Source of the DNA: Paenibacillus phytorum
GTDB lineage: Bacteria > Bacillota > Bacilli > Paenibacillales > NBRC-103111
DNA: 64,000 nucleotides
Assembly (NCBI RefSeq): GCF_013141715.1
Contig: NZ_WHOA01000241.1
Span: 1-64,000 of the forward strand
Direction: 5' to 3'
The translations under genes and the position numbers were made by a program. Positions 24,959 to 33,664 of the stretch are shown piece after piece. Numbering within the stretch: the first letter of the stretch is position 1; every line of letters begins with the position of its first letter. Under the pieces are notes generated by a model. That model ran no database searches, was not told the DNA's origin, and saw nothing but the letters and a program-made list of their open reading frames with translations.

Positions 24959-25064
24959 TTGCAGGTTTTTCACATAAAACTGGCGCTCTCCGCATAATTT
25001 GGTAGAAAGTCTCTGCGCATTTTCTGTATTTATGATCATCTAGTTAGAGGGGGTACTCCCAGCT

Positions 25065-25343
25065 ATGCGTCGCTTGACCCGCAAATGGAACCAGTTCACG
25101 GCCAAAATCCTTGATCTTCCTCAGGATGTGGTACAGGACTTGCCGCGAATTACGATGATCGGCAACGTACAGCTTTATGTAGAGAATCATCGGGGTGTAC
25201 TTCATTTTTCAAGTGAGAAGTTGAAGCTCGAATTAACAAAAGGGACGTTAGAAGTGTTCGGGAAGCAATTAGTTATTCGAGCTATTCTCTCAGAAGAAGT
25301 GTTTATTGAAGGCTTGATCGATAATGTGAAATATGAACCATAG
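25065..25343 (+). CDS. yqfC: Sporulation protein YqfC
   Basis: The 92-residue protein matches the YqfC family in size and content (LPRITMIGNVQLYVENHRGV near residue 25). It is linked to yqfD as in most spore formers. B. subtilis yqfC and yqfD are expressed in the mother cell under sigma-E and are needed for normal spores. GAGGGGGTACTCCCAGCT precedes the ATG. I could not identify a convincing sigma-E promoter in the 100 bases upstream. Confidence 0.88.
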   Translation: MRRLTRKWNQFTAKILDLPQDVVQDLPRITMIGNVQLYVENHRGVLHFSSEKLKLELTKGTLEVFGKQLVIRAILSEEVFIEGLIDNVKYEP

Positions 25344-25375
25344 ATGAGAGTATGGACTGAACAGGAGGCTGAGTC

Positions 25376-26569
25376 ATGAAACAATCCCTTTTCATTGCTC
25401 GTTTGCGAGGTTATGTGCGCATTCAAATACGAGGTGAAGGTTGTGAAAGATTAATTAATCCCATGATGGAGAAGGGATTCTCCATATGGGATATTCAAGC
25501 TGGAGATGAGGGGAAACTTGAGCTTTTCATCCTGATCAAAGATTTTTTCAGACTTAGACCGCTGTTAAAACGGACAGGCTGCAGGGTGCATGTTACGGAA
25601 AGGCACGGGCTGCCTTTTTTTATGGATAGACTGGGCCGTAGAAAAATTTTTTTTGCAGGAATGGCCGCTTTCATCATAGGTCTTTATTTATTGACTTCGC
25701 TCGTATGGCAAGTTAGTGTGGAAGGGAATGATCGTATCTCTGAGTCGGAAATTTTGCAAGCTGCGTCCAAACAGGGCATACATACGTTTCAATGGAAGTT
25801 TAAATTGAAGAAAGCAGAGGATTTATCGCGCGAAATTCAAGGGTTGCTGCCTCATGTGGCTTGGGTGGGTGTCGAAATTCGTGGTACCCATATCACGATC
25901 AAGGTTGTCGAGGCAACCATTCCTGACAAGGGACCACTTATGAATCCTCGGAATTTGGTTGCTGCCAAAAACGCGCTCGTTACCGAGATTTTATCAGATA
26001 AAGGCAAACCCATGGTGAAGCCGAATACGTATGTGCGAAAAGGGGACGTGCTGATCTCGGGAACCATTGGCGATGAACAAAATAGCCAAGTGGTGGTTGC
26101 AAGTGGTAAAGTTAAGGGTATCGTTTGGTTTACCTCACGAATCGAAACGCCACTAACGAAAACATATAGAGTATATTCAGGTGAAGTTATGGCTCGCAAC
26201 TATCTTGTTTTTGGGACAAGAGCACTGCAAGTAAGCGGTTATGGTAAACAGAAATTCGAACATTTCGAAACGATTCCAGAGCGTAAAACGTTGGCTTGGC
26301 GGTCTTTTTCACTTCCGCTCGGTTGGCTTCATGAAAAGGTGATGGAAGTTCATATTGTCGAGGAACCTATTGATCCAGCGATTGCAAAAAAGGCGGGCTT
26401 AGAGCAGGCTAAAGCGAAATTACTTGGAGCTGAAGGAGCAGATGCTAGAATTGTCGGCGAAAAAATTTTGCATGAAAAAACAGAGAATGGTAAAATTTAT
26501 ATAGACGTGCATTTTGAAGTCGAAGAAAATATCGCCGAAGAACAACCAATTGTGATACGAGGAGAATGA
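25376..26569 (+). CDS. yqfD: Sporulation protein YqfD
   Basis: The 397-residue protein fits YqfD. An N-terminal soluble part (about 1-90) is followed by one membrane helix (KIFFAGMAAFIIGLYLLTSL). A large outer region with the family motif (VEGNDRISESEILQAASKQG) comes next. It is a sporulation protein associated with the mother-cell or forespore membrane, with unclear biochemistry. AGGAGG precedes the ATG by about 9 bases. The stop is 7 bases before phoH. Confidence 0.9.
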   Translation: MKQSLFIARLRGYVRIQIRGEGCERLINPMMEKGFSIWDIQAGDEGKLELFILIKDFFRLRPLLKRTGCRVHVTERHGLPFFMDRLGRRKIFFAGMAAFIIGLYLLTSLVWQVSVEGNDRISESEILQAASKQGIHTFQWKFKLKKAEDLSREIQGLLPHVAWVGVEIRGTHITIKVVEATIPDKGPLMNPRNLVAAKNALVTEILSDKGKPMVKPNTYVRKGDVLISGTIGDEQNSQVVVASGKVKGIVWFTSRIETPLTKTYRVYSGEVMARNYLVFGTRALQVSGYGKQKFEHFETIPERKTLAWRSFSLPLGWLHEKVMEVHIVEEPIDPAIAKKAGLEQAKAKLLGAEGADARIVGEKILHEKTENGKIYIDVHFEVEENIAEEQPIVIRGE

Positions 26570-26575
26570 GGCCTG

Positions 26576-27541
26576 TTGGTAGAATACGCGCAATCTGTGA
26601 AAATTACATTGAAAAATCCGGTTGAAGGACTAGCCTTGTTCGGACCGCAAGACAAATTTCTGCATGTCATCGAACGGGAGATTCCTGCACAAATCTATAC
26701 GCGTGAAGCCGAAATAACGATACAAGGGGCTGCTGCGGAAGTGAACTCACTTCAGCAGCTTTTTGAGGTTCTCCTACAGCTCATCCGTAATAACTATACG
26801 TTGACAGAGCGAGATGTTTTGTATGCGGTTGAACTTGCGAAGCAGATGAAAACCGACCAATTGCTTGATTTGTTCAAAGGTGAAATTACAACAACACATA
26901 AGGGTAAGCCTATACGTGTCAAAACGATCGGACAAAGGAAGTATGTCGAGACGATTAAGAAGAAAGATATCGTCTTCGGTATTGGACCCGCAGGAACAGG
27001 TAAAACCTATTTAGCTGTTGTGCTTGCCGTGACGAGGCTTAAAGAAGGGGCTGTCAAAAGGATTGTATTAACGCGCCCTGCTGTCGAGGCTGGGGAAAGT
27101 CTGGGCTTTCTGCCGGGGGACTTGCAGGAAAAAGTTGACCCCTATTTACGCCCATTGTATGATGCTCTTAATGATGTCCTGGGACCTGACCAGGTAGCCA
27201 AGTCATTAGAACGAGGACTTATTGAGATTGCACCACTGGCTTATATGCGCGGGAGAACGTTAGATGATTCTTTCATCATTCTAGATGAAGCGCAAAATAC
27301 AACGCCTGAACAAATGAAAATGTTTCTGACAAGACTTGGTTTTGGTTCCAAAATGGTGATTACCGGGGACGTTACGCAAATTGATTTGCCGCGTGGCAAA
27401 TCGTCTGGTCTCGTAGAAGCAAACCGCATTCTCAGTGGTATCGAGGAACTTGGTTTTATTTATTTTGATGAGCAGGATGTGGTTCGACATTCACTTGTTC
27501 AGAAAATCATTGTTGCGTACAATGCTGAAAATGATAAGTAA
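26576..27541 (+). CDS. phoH: PhoH-like ATPase
   Basis: The 321-residue protein is a PhoH family P-loop ATPase. The N-terminal KH-like domain (about 1-110) precedes Walker A (GPAGTGKTYLAV), the LTRPAVEAGESLGFLPGDLQEK signature read in parts, Walker B (FIILDEAQNTTP) and sensor residues (VITGDVTQIDLP). It probably acts in RNA metabolism together with YbeY, which lies two genes downstream. The start is TTG 26576, with GGAGAATGAGG ahead. No ATG fits the family N terminus. Confidence 0.93.
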   Translation: MVEYAQSVKITLKNPVEGLALFGPQDKFLHVIEREIPAQIYTREAEITIQGAAAEVNSLQQLFEVLLQLIRNNYTLTERDVLYAVELAKQMKTDQLLDLFKGEITTTHKGKPIRVKTIGQRKYVETIKKKDIVFGIGPAGTGKTYLAVVLAVTRLKEGAVKRIVLTRPAVEAGESLGFLPGDLQEKVDPYLRPLYDALNDVLGPDQVAKSLERGLIEIAPLAYMRGRTLDDSFIILDEAQNTTPEQMKMFLTRLGFGSKMVITGDVTQIDLPRGKSSGLVEANRILSGIEELGFIYFDEQDVVRHSLVQKIIVAYNAENDK

Positions 27542-27578
27542 CTGAGCAGGGTTGTTAGGTAGAGAGGAATGACCTTCC

Positions 27579-29810
27579 GTGAAGAAAAATGAAGTGCAAA
27601 TGAAAGGCAAATTTCATTACCAGCTAAACGGATGGAAATACAGTACAGGTATACGGGTACTGTTGTTTCTCTTGCTGGCGTTAATTTTTTATATGTCCCT
27701 TTACGTCAAGCTTGTGCCTCAAGTTTATGATATTGTGTTAGGAACGACGAGTGAAAAAACCATTTATGCGCCTAGGCAGATTGAAAATGCAATTGCTACT
27801 GAACAAGCGAAAGAAGATGCTGCCAAGCGCGTCCAACCCGTTTATCGAATTGTAAATCTCAAAAATGATACGCTGATTGATGTTATTTATGATAAATTAT
27901 TGCAAATCAATGCGGATGAAGAAGTGAAATTTGATGACAAAGTCAGCATTTATCGCCGGGTTATTCCGCAGCTAATCAGCGATACGCAAAATCAATCTAT
28001 CAAGTCACTTCGTATCAGCGGTCAATATAACGATTTATTGCTTGAACAAATCCAGCAGGGGCTTGCCGAACAGAATTACCCGCTACCGGAGGAAACTTAT
28101 TTTAAGCTTCCAAGGTTGACCAAGGATGATTTAGCGGCTATGCGTCCTGTGACGAAAGACATCGTTAATAAATTGATGAATGATCAAATCTTGGATGCGC
28201 AGACGGCCCGAGCTAAAGTTGCTGAGCTTGTGAATACATCGAACCTAACGAAGAATACTTCCCGTGAAATGGTTACCGAGATCTCCAGAGCCCTCATAAC
28301 GCCGAATAAATTTTTTGATCAAAAGGGCACCGAGGATGCCAAAGGACAAGCTAGAGAGAGCGTGAAACCGGTATACATCAATAAAAATGAAGTTCTCGTT
28401 AAAGTCGGGGATGTCATAACGGAAGAGATATACGCTAGACTAGATAAACTGGAGCTTTTGAAGGACAAAGCGAATTATTTGCCGCAACTAGGGCTCAGTA
28501 TTCTTTCGGCTCTCTTGTCATTCGCCATATATATGTTTGTCCGACAAAGCACATTGCCGATCAAATACAATAATTCTCAGCTCGTGATGCTCATTCTTAT
28601 TTTTCTTATCAATGTTATTGGAATGAAAATGATCTCTCTCGTGCAAAATCTAGATTATCCTTATATTGGTTATCTGGCTCCGACCGCGTTAGGAAGTATC
28701 CTGATTGCCATTTTACTGGATGCTCCGCTAGCGTTCATTGCATCGGTCTTATTCTCCTTAATGGCTAGTATTATCTTTAACACGGAGCACGTGTTGCTTT
28801 TTGACTACCGTTTCGGATTAGTTAGCTTGGCTATTTGTTTTAGTGCAGTGTTTACGATTCAAAGGGCAAGCCAACGGGCCACCATCCTGAAAGCTGGTCT
28901 TATGATTGCTTTCTTCTCCATGTTAACAATTACATCGATGCTGTTGATGGAAGATCATTTTCAGAAGAAAGAAGCCCTTATGTCGCTTTCTTTCGCAGCT
29001 GCTGGCGGTTTATTAACGGTTGTGTTCGTTATTGGGCTGCTGCCCTTTTTCGAAGTCGCATTCGGTATTTTATCACCGCTCAAACTGGTGGAGCTCTCAA
29101 ATCCGAATCATTCGTTACTGCGCAAGCTGCTTACGGAGACACCGGGGACTTATCATCACAGTGTAATGGTGGGGAATTTGTCGGAGGCTGCAGCTGAATC
29201 CATCGGAGCTGACGGGCTGCTGTGCCGAGTTGGTTCTTATTATCATGATATTGGCAAGACAAAGCGCCCAAGCTACTTTATTGAAAATCAAACCAATATT
29301 GAGAATCCGCATGATCGAATTGATCCGAATTTAAGTAAGTCCATCATCATAGCGCATCCTCGTGATGGCGTTGAAATGTTGAAAGATTTCAAAATGCCTA
29401 AGCCGATCAGAGACATTGCTGAACAGCATCATGGGACGACGCTGCTGCACTTTTTCTATCATAAAGCGATGAAACAAGCCGAAGAAGAGGGCAGTGAGAA
29501 AGAAATCCGCGAAGAGGATTTTCGTTACCCAGGGCCCAAAGCGCAATCCAAAGAAGCAGCAATTGTGGGTATAGCGGATAGCGTGGAGGCTGCTGTTCGA
29601 TCACTGCGTAATCCTACGCTTGAACAAATCGATTCAATGGTGCACAAAATTATTAAGTCCCGTTTGGACGATGGACAATTTAATGAGTGCGATCTCACGC
29701 TCAAAGAACTCGATAAGATTGCCAAAACATTAAACGAAACCTTGTTAGGGATCTTTCACTCAAGGATCGAGTATCCAAGTGAGCTAGCTCCAAAGAAGTC
29801 AGGGGCTTGA
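27579..29810 (+). CDS. pgpH: 7TM-HD family cyclic-di-AMP phosphodiesterase (YqfF/PgpH)
   Basis: The 743-residue membrane enzyme hydrolyses the second messenger c-di-AMP. An N-terminal helix (about 27-47) and a large extracellular 7TM-HD domain (about 55-290) precede seven membrane helices (about 310-495). The cytoplasmic HD domain follows, with His/Asp ligands in TPGTYHHSVMVGNL, YYHDIGKTKRP and AHPRDG. GTG 27579 is the start. The length equals the family's usual size. It sits between phoH and ybeY, as in Bacillus and Listeria, where its product is YqfF/PgpH. Confidence 0.93.
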   Translation: MKKNEVQMKGKFHYQLNGWKYSTGIRVLLFLLLALIFYMSLYVKLVPQVYDIVLGTTSEKTIYAPRQIENAIATEQAKEDAAKRVQPVYRIVNLKNDTLIDVIYDKLLQINADEEVKFDDKVSIYRRVIPQLISDTQNQSIKSLRISGQYNDLLLEQIQQGLAEQNYPLPEETYFKLPRLTKDDLAAMRPVTKDIVNKLMNDQILDAQTARAKVAELVNTSNLTKNTSREMVTEISRALITPNKFFDQKGTEDAKGQARESVKPVYINKNEVLVKVGDVITEEIYARLDKLELLKDKANYLPQLGLSILSALLSFAIYMFVRQSTLPIKYNNSQLVMLILIFLINVIGMKMISLVQNLDYPYIGYLAPTALGSILIAILLDAPLAFIASVLFSLMASIIFNTEHVLLFDYRFGLVSLAICFSAVFTIQRASQRATILKAGLMIAFFSMLTITSMLLMEDHFQKKEALMSLSFAAAGGLLTVVFVIGLLPFFEVAFGILSPLKLVELSNPNHSLLRKLLTETPGTYHHSVMVGNLSEAAAESIGADGLLCRVGSYYHDIGKTKRPSYFIENQTNIENPHDRIDPNLSKSIIIAHPRDGVEMLKDFKMPKPIRDIAEQHHGTTLLHFFYHKAMKQAEEEGSEKEIREEDFRYPGPKAQSKEAAIVGIADSVEAAVRSLRNPTLEQIDSMVHKIIKSRLDDGQFNECDLTLKELDKIAKTLNETLLGIFHSRIEYPSELAPKKSGA

Positions 29811-29843
29811 TGATATCGACGACAAATTAAAGGAGGGTACATA

Positions 29844-30380
29844 ATGGCAAGTATGGATTTAACGTTAGAGTGGAGCAGTGAGCAAGAAGTGAAAGAAATT
29901 ACGACTGCTTTTATTGAAAAGCTTGAAGAGCTGCTGCGCTTAGCAGGCGAGCTTGAAGGTGTTAAAGAGGGGGAAGTTGCCCTTACATTCGTAGATGATG
30001 AAGCGATTCAAGAGCTTAATAAACAGTACCGTGACTTAGATAAACCGACCGATGTCCTCTCGTTTGCAATGAGCGAGTTCGGAGATGATGAAATTCGTAT
30101 CAACTACGAGGATGATGGTGAAGCCGACCTAGATGATCTTCAAGACGGTGAGACGGTGTCTGAAGGGTTCATTGAGCCTTTAGGCGATATTATCATTTCG
30201 GTTCCCCGTGCCATCGCTCAGGCTGAAGATTATGGACATTCCGTTGAGCGTGAGCTCGGATTTCTATTCATTCATGGGTTCCTACACTTGATCGGCTATG
30301 ATCACCAAAGTGAAGAGGAAGAGAAGATTATGTTTGCTAAGCAGGAGGATATTTTGCAGAAGGCAGGTTTGACCCGCTAA
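29844..30380 (+). CDS. ybeY: Endoribonuclease YbeY
   Basis: YbeY is a metal-dependent RNase acting in 16S rRNA 3'-end maturation and ribosome quality control. The 178-residue protein has the zinc motif HGFLHLIGYDH (H-x3-H-x5-H). It is longer than the common 150-160 residues because of an acidic insertion (about 95-115; NYEDDGEADLDDLQDGE). AAAGGAGG precedes ATG 29844. The stop overlaps the dgkA start (TAATG), indicating translational coupling. Confidence 0.93.
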   Translation: MASMDLTLEWSSEQEVKEITTAFIEKLEELLRLAGELEGVKEGEVALTFVDDEAIQELNKQYRDLDKPTDVLSFAMSEFGDDEIRINYEDDGEADLDDLQDGETVSEGFIEPLGDIIISVPRAIAQAEDYGHSVERELGFLFIHGFLHLIGYDHQSEEEEKIMFAKQEDILQKAGLTR

Positions 30381-31084
30381 TGTCGGACGGCTTCCGTAAA
30401 TGGCGCAGGAGCTTCAGGTATGCCTATGAAGGAATCAAATATGCCTTAGATACGCAGCGCAATATGAAATTCCATTTTTGCGTTGCTTTTCTTGTTTTGT
30501 TGGCAGCGCTTTTAATCCATCTTCCCAAAACCGACATTCTGTTTATTCTGCTAGCGGTAACGCTAATGATTGTTACTGAGCTCATCAATACGGCTGTGGA
30601 GAAAACCGTGGATCTGGCTATGCCAGATCGCCATCCGTTAGCCAAAATTGCGAAGGACGTCGCCGCGGCGTCCGTATTGGTGTCCGCAGGTTTTGCCGTG
30701 ATTGTAGGCATGATTGTATTCTATGAGCCTATCGATCACTTGCTGCGAAATTCAAGAATGCAGGATACTCCGGTATCCGCGGGAACGATATGGGTCCTTA
30801 TTGCCCTTGTTGTCTTGACGGTTATTGTAATTGAGACACGCTTCTCAGATAAAGGGAAACTGGTACGACCTAGCTTGTTGACAGCTGTTGCCTTCGCAAT
30901 TGCTACAGTTATTACGATTTTCGTCTCGCAAACGATAGTTGCATTGCTTGCATATACGCTCTCTGTACTTATTTTTATTATGTTATATGACAAAAGGAAG
31001 AGACCATTTCCAGCACTAATTCTAGGAGCACTCATTGGCATCATGGTCACAATCCTCGCTTTTTCCTGCCTTAACATGCTATAA
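30380..31084 (+). CDS. dgkA: Undecaprenol/diacylglycerol kinase fused to a degenerate PAP2-like domain
   Basis: Residues 1-~118 form a complete DgkA-type membrane kinase (ELINTAVEKTVDLAMPD, then LAKIAKDVAAASVLV), which in Gram-positives phosphorylates undecaprenol. The chain then continues for about 115 residues with four more helices. The segment VRPSLLTAVAFAIATV matches the PSGHTA block of PAP2 phosphatases but lacks the Gly-His, and the later YDKRKRPFPALILGALIG lacks the conserved Arg...His. The second half therefore looks like an inactive phosphatase fold. B. subtilis DgkA is only about 123 residues. It is coupled to ybeY by TAATG and followed by cdd. Confidence 0.88.
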   Translation: MSDGFRKWRRSFRYAYEGIKYALDTQRNMKFHFCVAFLVLLAALLIHLPKTDILFILLAVTLMIVTELINTAVEKTVDLAMPDRHPLAKIAKDVAAASVLVSAGFAVIVGMIVFYEPIDHLLRNSRMQDTPVSAGTIWVLIALVVLTVIVIETRFSDKGKLVRPSLLTAVAFAIATVITIFVSQTIVALLAYTLSVLIFIMLYDKRKRPFPALILGALIGIMVTILAFSCLNML

Positions 31085-31116
31085 CGTTAATATAAAATGA
31101 AAGTAGGTTGATGGCA

Positions 31117-31530
31117 ATGAATAAACAAGAACTCATTGAACACGCGAAAGAAGCGATGAAAAGAGCCTATACACCTTATTCGAATTTTCAAGTTGGTGCG
31201 GCGCTTCTTGACGCAAACGGTCATGTGCACTATGGCTGTAACGTAGAAAATGCTGCATACGGACCGACCAACTGCGCTGAGCGAACTGCGTTGTTCCGTG
31301 CGATCGCAGATGGTCATAAGGCAGGTTCCTTTCAAGCTATAGCGGTGATGGGGGACACAGAAGGTCCTATTTCCCCATGTGGTGTGTGCCGCCAGGTATT
31401 GGTGGAGCTATGTGAACCGGATATGCCAGTTTACCTTGGTAATATGAAAGGTGATTTTGCAGAAACTACCGTGTCGGCCTTATTGCCGGGTGCTTTCACA
31501 ACGAAAGATTTGCATATAAATGGAGGATAA
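31117..31530 (+). CDS. cdd: Cytidine deaminase
   Basis: The 137-residue homotetramer-type enzyme converts cytidine and deoxycytidine to the uridine forms in pyrimidine salvage. The zinc and catalytic motifs are visible: CNVENAAYGPTNCAERTAL and PCGVCRQVL. ATG 31117 is 9 bases after TAGG and begins the usual NKQELIEHAKEAM. Two further starts at 31108 and 31111 are possible. The gene is followed by era with a 6-base gap. Confidence 0.95.
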   Translation: MNKQELIEHAKEAMKRAYTPYSNFQVGAALLDANGHVHYGCNVENAAYGPTNCAERTALFRAIADGHKAGSFQAIAVMGDTEGPISPCGVCRQVLVELCEPDMPVYLGNMKGDFAETTVSALLPGAFTTKDLHINGG

Positions 31531-31536
31531 CTAGAA

Positions 31537-32436
31537 GTGGCTAAAAAAGAATTTAAATCAGGCTTTGTCGCTATCATCGGACGCCCGAACGTTGGGAAAT
31601 CAACGCTGATGAATCAAATTATCGGGCAAAAAATTGCTATCATGTCAGATAAGCCTCAGACAACAAGAAATAAAATTCATGGGGTTTATACATCCAATAA
31701 CGGCCAAATTGTTTTCCTGGATACGCCAGGTATTCATAAACCGACTTCCAAATTAGGCGATTACATGAGTAAAGTGGCGCATGGGACGCTCGGAGAAGTA
31801 GATGCGGTGTTGTTTTTGGTTGATGTTGCCGAAGGGATTGGCGGCGGTGACCGTTATATTATCGAGCAGCTAAAGCATGTTGAAACGCCAGTCATTCTGG
31901 TGCTAAACAAAATTGACCTTGTTCAACCTGAGGCGCTGCTGGCGATTATTACAAATTACAAAGATTTGTATAATTTTGCTGAAATCGTACCAGTTTCTGC
32001 TCTCAAGGGCAACAATGTAACAACACTGTTGGAACAAATTGTTCGTTATTTGCCAGAAGGTCCGCAATACTACCCAGCCGACCAAATAACGGATCACCCG
32101 GAACAATTCGTATGTGCTGAACTCGTTCGTGAGAAAATATTGCATTTGACGCGTGAAGAAATTCCGCATTCCATTGCTGTCCAAATTGAAGACATGCGTG
32201 TCGAGCCTAATGGTGTAGTCCATATTTCTGCGGTCATATTTGTTGAACGAGATTCGCAAAAAGGTATCGTCATCGGCAAACAAGGAAGTTTACTCAAAGA
32301 AATTGGACGGCAGGCTCGCCGTGATATCGAGACGCTGCTTGGTTCCAAAACTTTCTTGGAACTGTGGGTTAAAGTGAAAAAAGACTGGAGAAATCAAGAC
32401 AGAGTTCTGCGTGATCTTGGCTTCCGCCACGACTAA
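31537..32436 (+). CDS. era: GTPase Era
   Basis: Era binds 16S rRNA and is needed for 30S assembly. The 299-residue protein has G1 (GRPNVGKSTL), G3 (DTPG), G4 (NKID) and a C-terminal KH domain (VIGKQGSLLKEIGRQARRD). The start is GTG 31537, with GGAGG in the cdd tail. It lies in the ybeY-dgkA-cdd-era order known from Bacillus. Confidence 0.96.
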   Translation: MAKKEFKSGFVAIIGRPNVGKSTLMNQIIGQKIAIMSDKPQTTRNKIHGVYTSNNGQIVFLDTPGIHKPTSKLGDYMSKVAHGTLGEVDAVLFLVDVAEGIGGGDRYIIEQLKHVETPVILVLNKIDLVQPEALLAIITNYKDLYNFAEIVPVSALKGNNVTTLLEQIVRYLPEGPQYYPADQITDHPEQFVCAELVREKILHLTREEIPHSIAVQIEDMRVEPNGVVHISAVIFVERDSQKGIVIGKQGSLLKEIGRQARRDIETLLGSKTFLELWVKVKKDWRNQDRVLRDLGFRHD

Positions 32437-32531
32437 TAGTTTTTTTCCTAACAGTTCCAGTTTTTTCTCGCATAGAGAAGCTTCCTCTGCGCATCCTAAG
32501 AACATCACGTTCAATGGGGAGGATGCTGAAC

Positions 32532-32684
32532 ATGAAAGATTTTTCGTGGACGTATTTTTCAAAGACCGGTGATGTAGATGCCTATCTGCTGTACAAACAA
32601 GTTTCCGGAGAACCGGGTATGGACACCGATGTACAGGAAGAGGATCAAAGTAACGAAGAGCCGCTCGAAGGTCTGAATATGTAA
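32532..32684 (+). CDS. yqzL: YqzL-family small protein
   Basis: The 50-residue protein begins MKDFSWTYFSKTGDVDAYLL, the conserved N terminus of YqzL, and ends in an acidic tail. YqzL genes lie between era and recO in Bacillales, exactly as here. Its function is unknown. GGGGAGG lies about 9 bases before ATG 32532. The gene is short enough to be missed by length cut-offs. Confidence 0.85.
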   Translation: MKDFSWTYFSKTGDVDAYLLYKQVSGEPGMDTDVQEEDQSNEEPLEGLNM

Positions 32685-32736
32685 ACTCATATTCATTAGC
32701 TCGTAAGTTCAGAGCGGCATTCATGGGGGAAGTCAT

Positions 32737-33486
32737 TTGCTGCGCAGCGTACAGGGGATTGTACTCCGTAGTATGGACTATGGAGAGGGAAACAAGATCA
32801 TTAGTCTATTCACTCCCGAGCTGGGTAAGGTTGGTGTCATGGCTCGGGGTGCTAAGAAAGTGAAAAGTCGACATGCCGCCGTTACGCAGCTTTTTACGTA
32901 CGGCGATTTTGTTTTTTTCAAACAAAGGGGTCAGATGGGATCTCTGAATAGTGCTGAGATTATCGAAGCCCATCATGCTTTACGAGAAGATTTACATATG
33001 TCTGCACATGCTTCCTACTTGGTGGAGATGACAGACCGAATGCTTGGAGATGAAGAGGGCAGCACTTATATATTTGAGCAGCTGAAAGCTGGACTAATGG
33101 CTATTGAAGAGGGCAAGGACATGCAGATCGTCGTTCACCTCTATGAAATGAAGATGTTTGATATAGCCGGTTATCTCCCTGTGACAAATGCTTGTGTCTC
33201 CTGTGGAGAAACATCGGGGATTACAACCTTTAGTCCTGCAATGGGCGGGACTTTATGTGCTCGCTGTCGATACAAAGATGCTGCGGCTATTCCTATCGGT
33301 GAAGGAGCGCTTAAGCTTCTGAAAATATTTCCTCGCATGGATATGCGCAGACTTGGTGCCGTGCAGGTAAAGGAAGAAACGAAAGCACAGTTGAAGACCT
33401 GTATGCGAGCTTATATGGATATCCATATTGGTGTTCAGTGGAAATCCAGAGGCTTTATCGAGCAAATGGAAAAATATAATATCTAG
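32737..33486 (+). CDS. recO: DNA repair protein RecO
   Basis: RecO loads RecA with RecR and anneals single strands in recombinational repair. The 249-residue protein has the OB-fold N terminus (QGIVLRSMDYGEGNKIISLF) and a C-terminal zinc site (CVSCGETSG, then CARCRYKD). The start is TTG 32737, with GGGGGA ahead. In B. subtilis, as I recall, recO is followed by glyQS. Here ppsR follows directly after a promoter and terminator element. Confidence 0.94.
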   Translation: MLRSVQGIVLRSMDYGEGNKIISLFTPELGKVGVMARGAKKVKSRHAAVTQLFTYGDFVFFKQRGQMGSLNSAEIIEAHHALREDLHMSAHASYLVEMTDRMLGDEEGSTYIFEQLKAGLMAIEEGKDMQIVVHLYEMKMFDIAGYLPVTNACVSCGETSGITTFSPAMGGTLCARCRYKDAAAIPIGEGALKLLKIFPRMDMRRLGAVQVKEETKAQLKTCMRAYMDIHIGVQWKSRGFIEQMEKYNI

Positions 33487-33500
33487 TGTTGATATCTAAT

Positions 33501-33529
33501 TTGACATGTGAATTCGGCTTTGATATGAT
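33501..33529 (+). promoter_or_regulatory. Near-consensus sigma-A promoter between recO and ppsR
   Basis: TTGACA (33501-33506), 17 bases and TATGAT (33524-33529) differ from consensus at one base. Transcription would start near 33536, just before the left arm of the terminator at 33542. The product is a very short RNA or an attenuated leader for ppsR. Confidence 0.8.
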
Positions 33530-33541
33530 GTGGTGGAAATC

Positions 33542-33580
33542 ACCTCGCCCTTGTGCTGTCCGCATATCGGTGAGGTTTTT
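33542..33580 (+). terminator. Terminator immediately downstream of the promoter
   Basis: ACCTCGCC (33542-33549) pairs with GGTGAGGT (33569-33576), eight pairs with one G-U, followed by TTTT. It could end recO messages, or attenuate transcripts starting at the promoter 20 bases upstream. Confidence 0.7.
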
Positions 33581-33664
33581 CTCATGCTTTCGTTCTGTTT
33601 GCGTCTACTTTACATACAAATGACTAATGTAGGGCCTCGTCCCTGCTGAAAGGGGCTTAGGGAA

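Noticed and set aside
33530..33664. T-box leader remnant from a lost glyQS
   Set aside because: No AGGGTGGNACCGCG-type T-box sequence is present. The hairpin is explained as a simple terminator.
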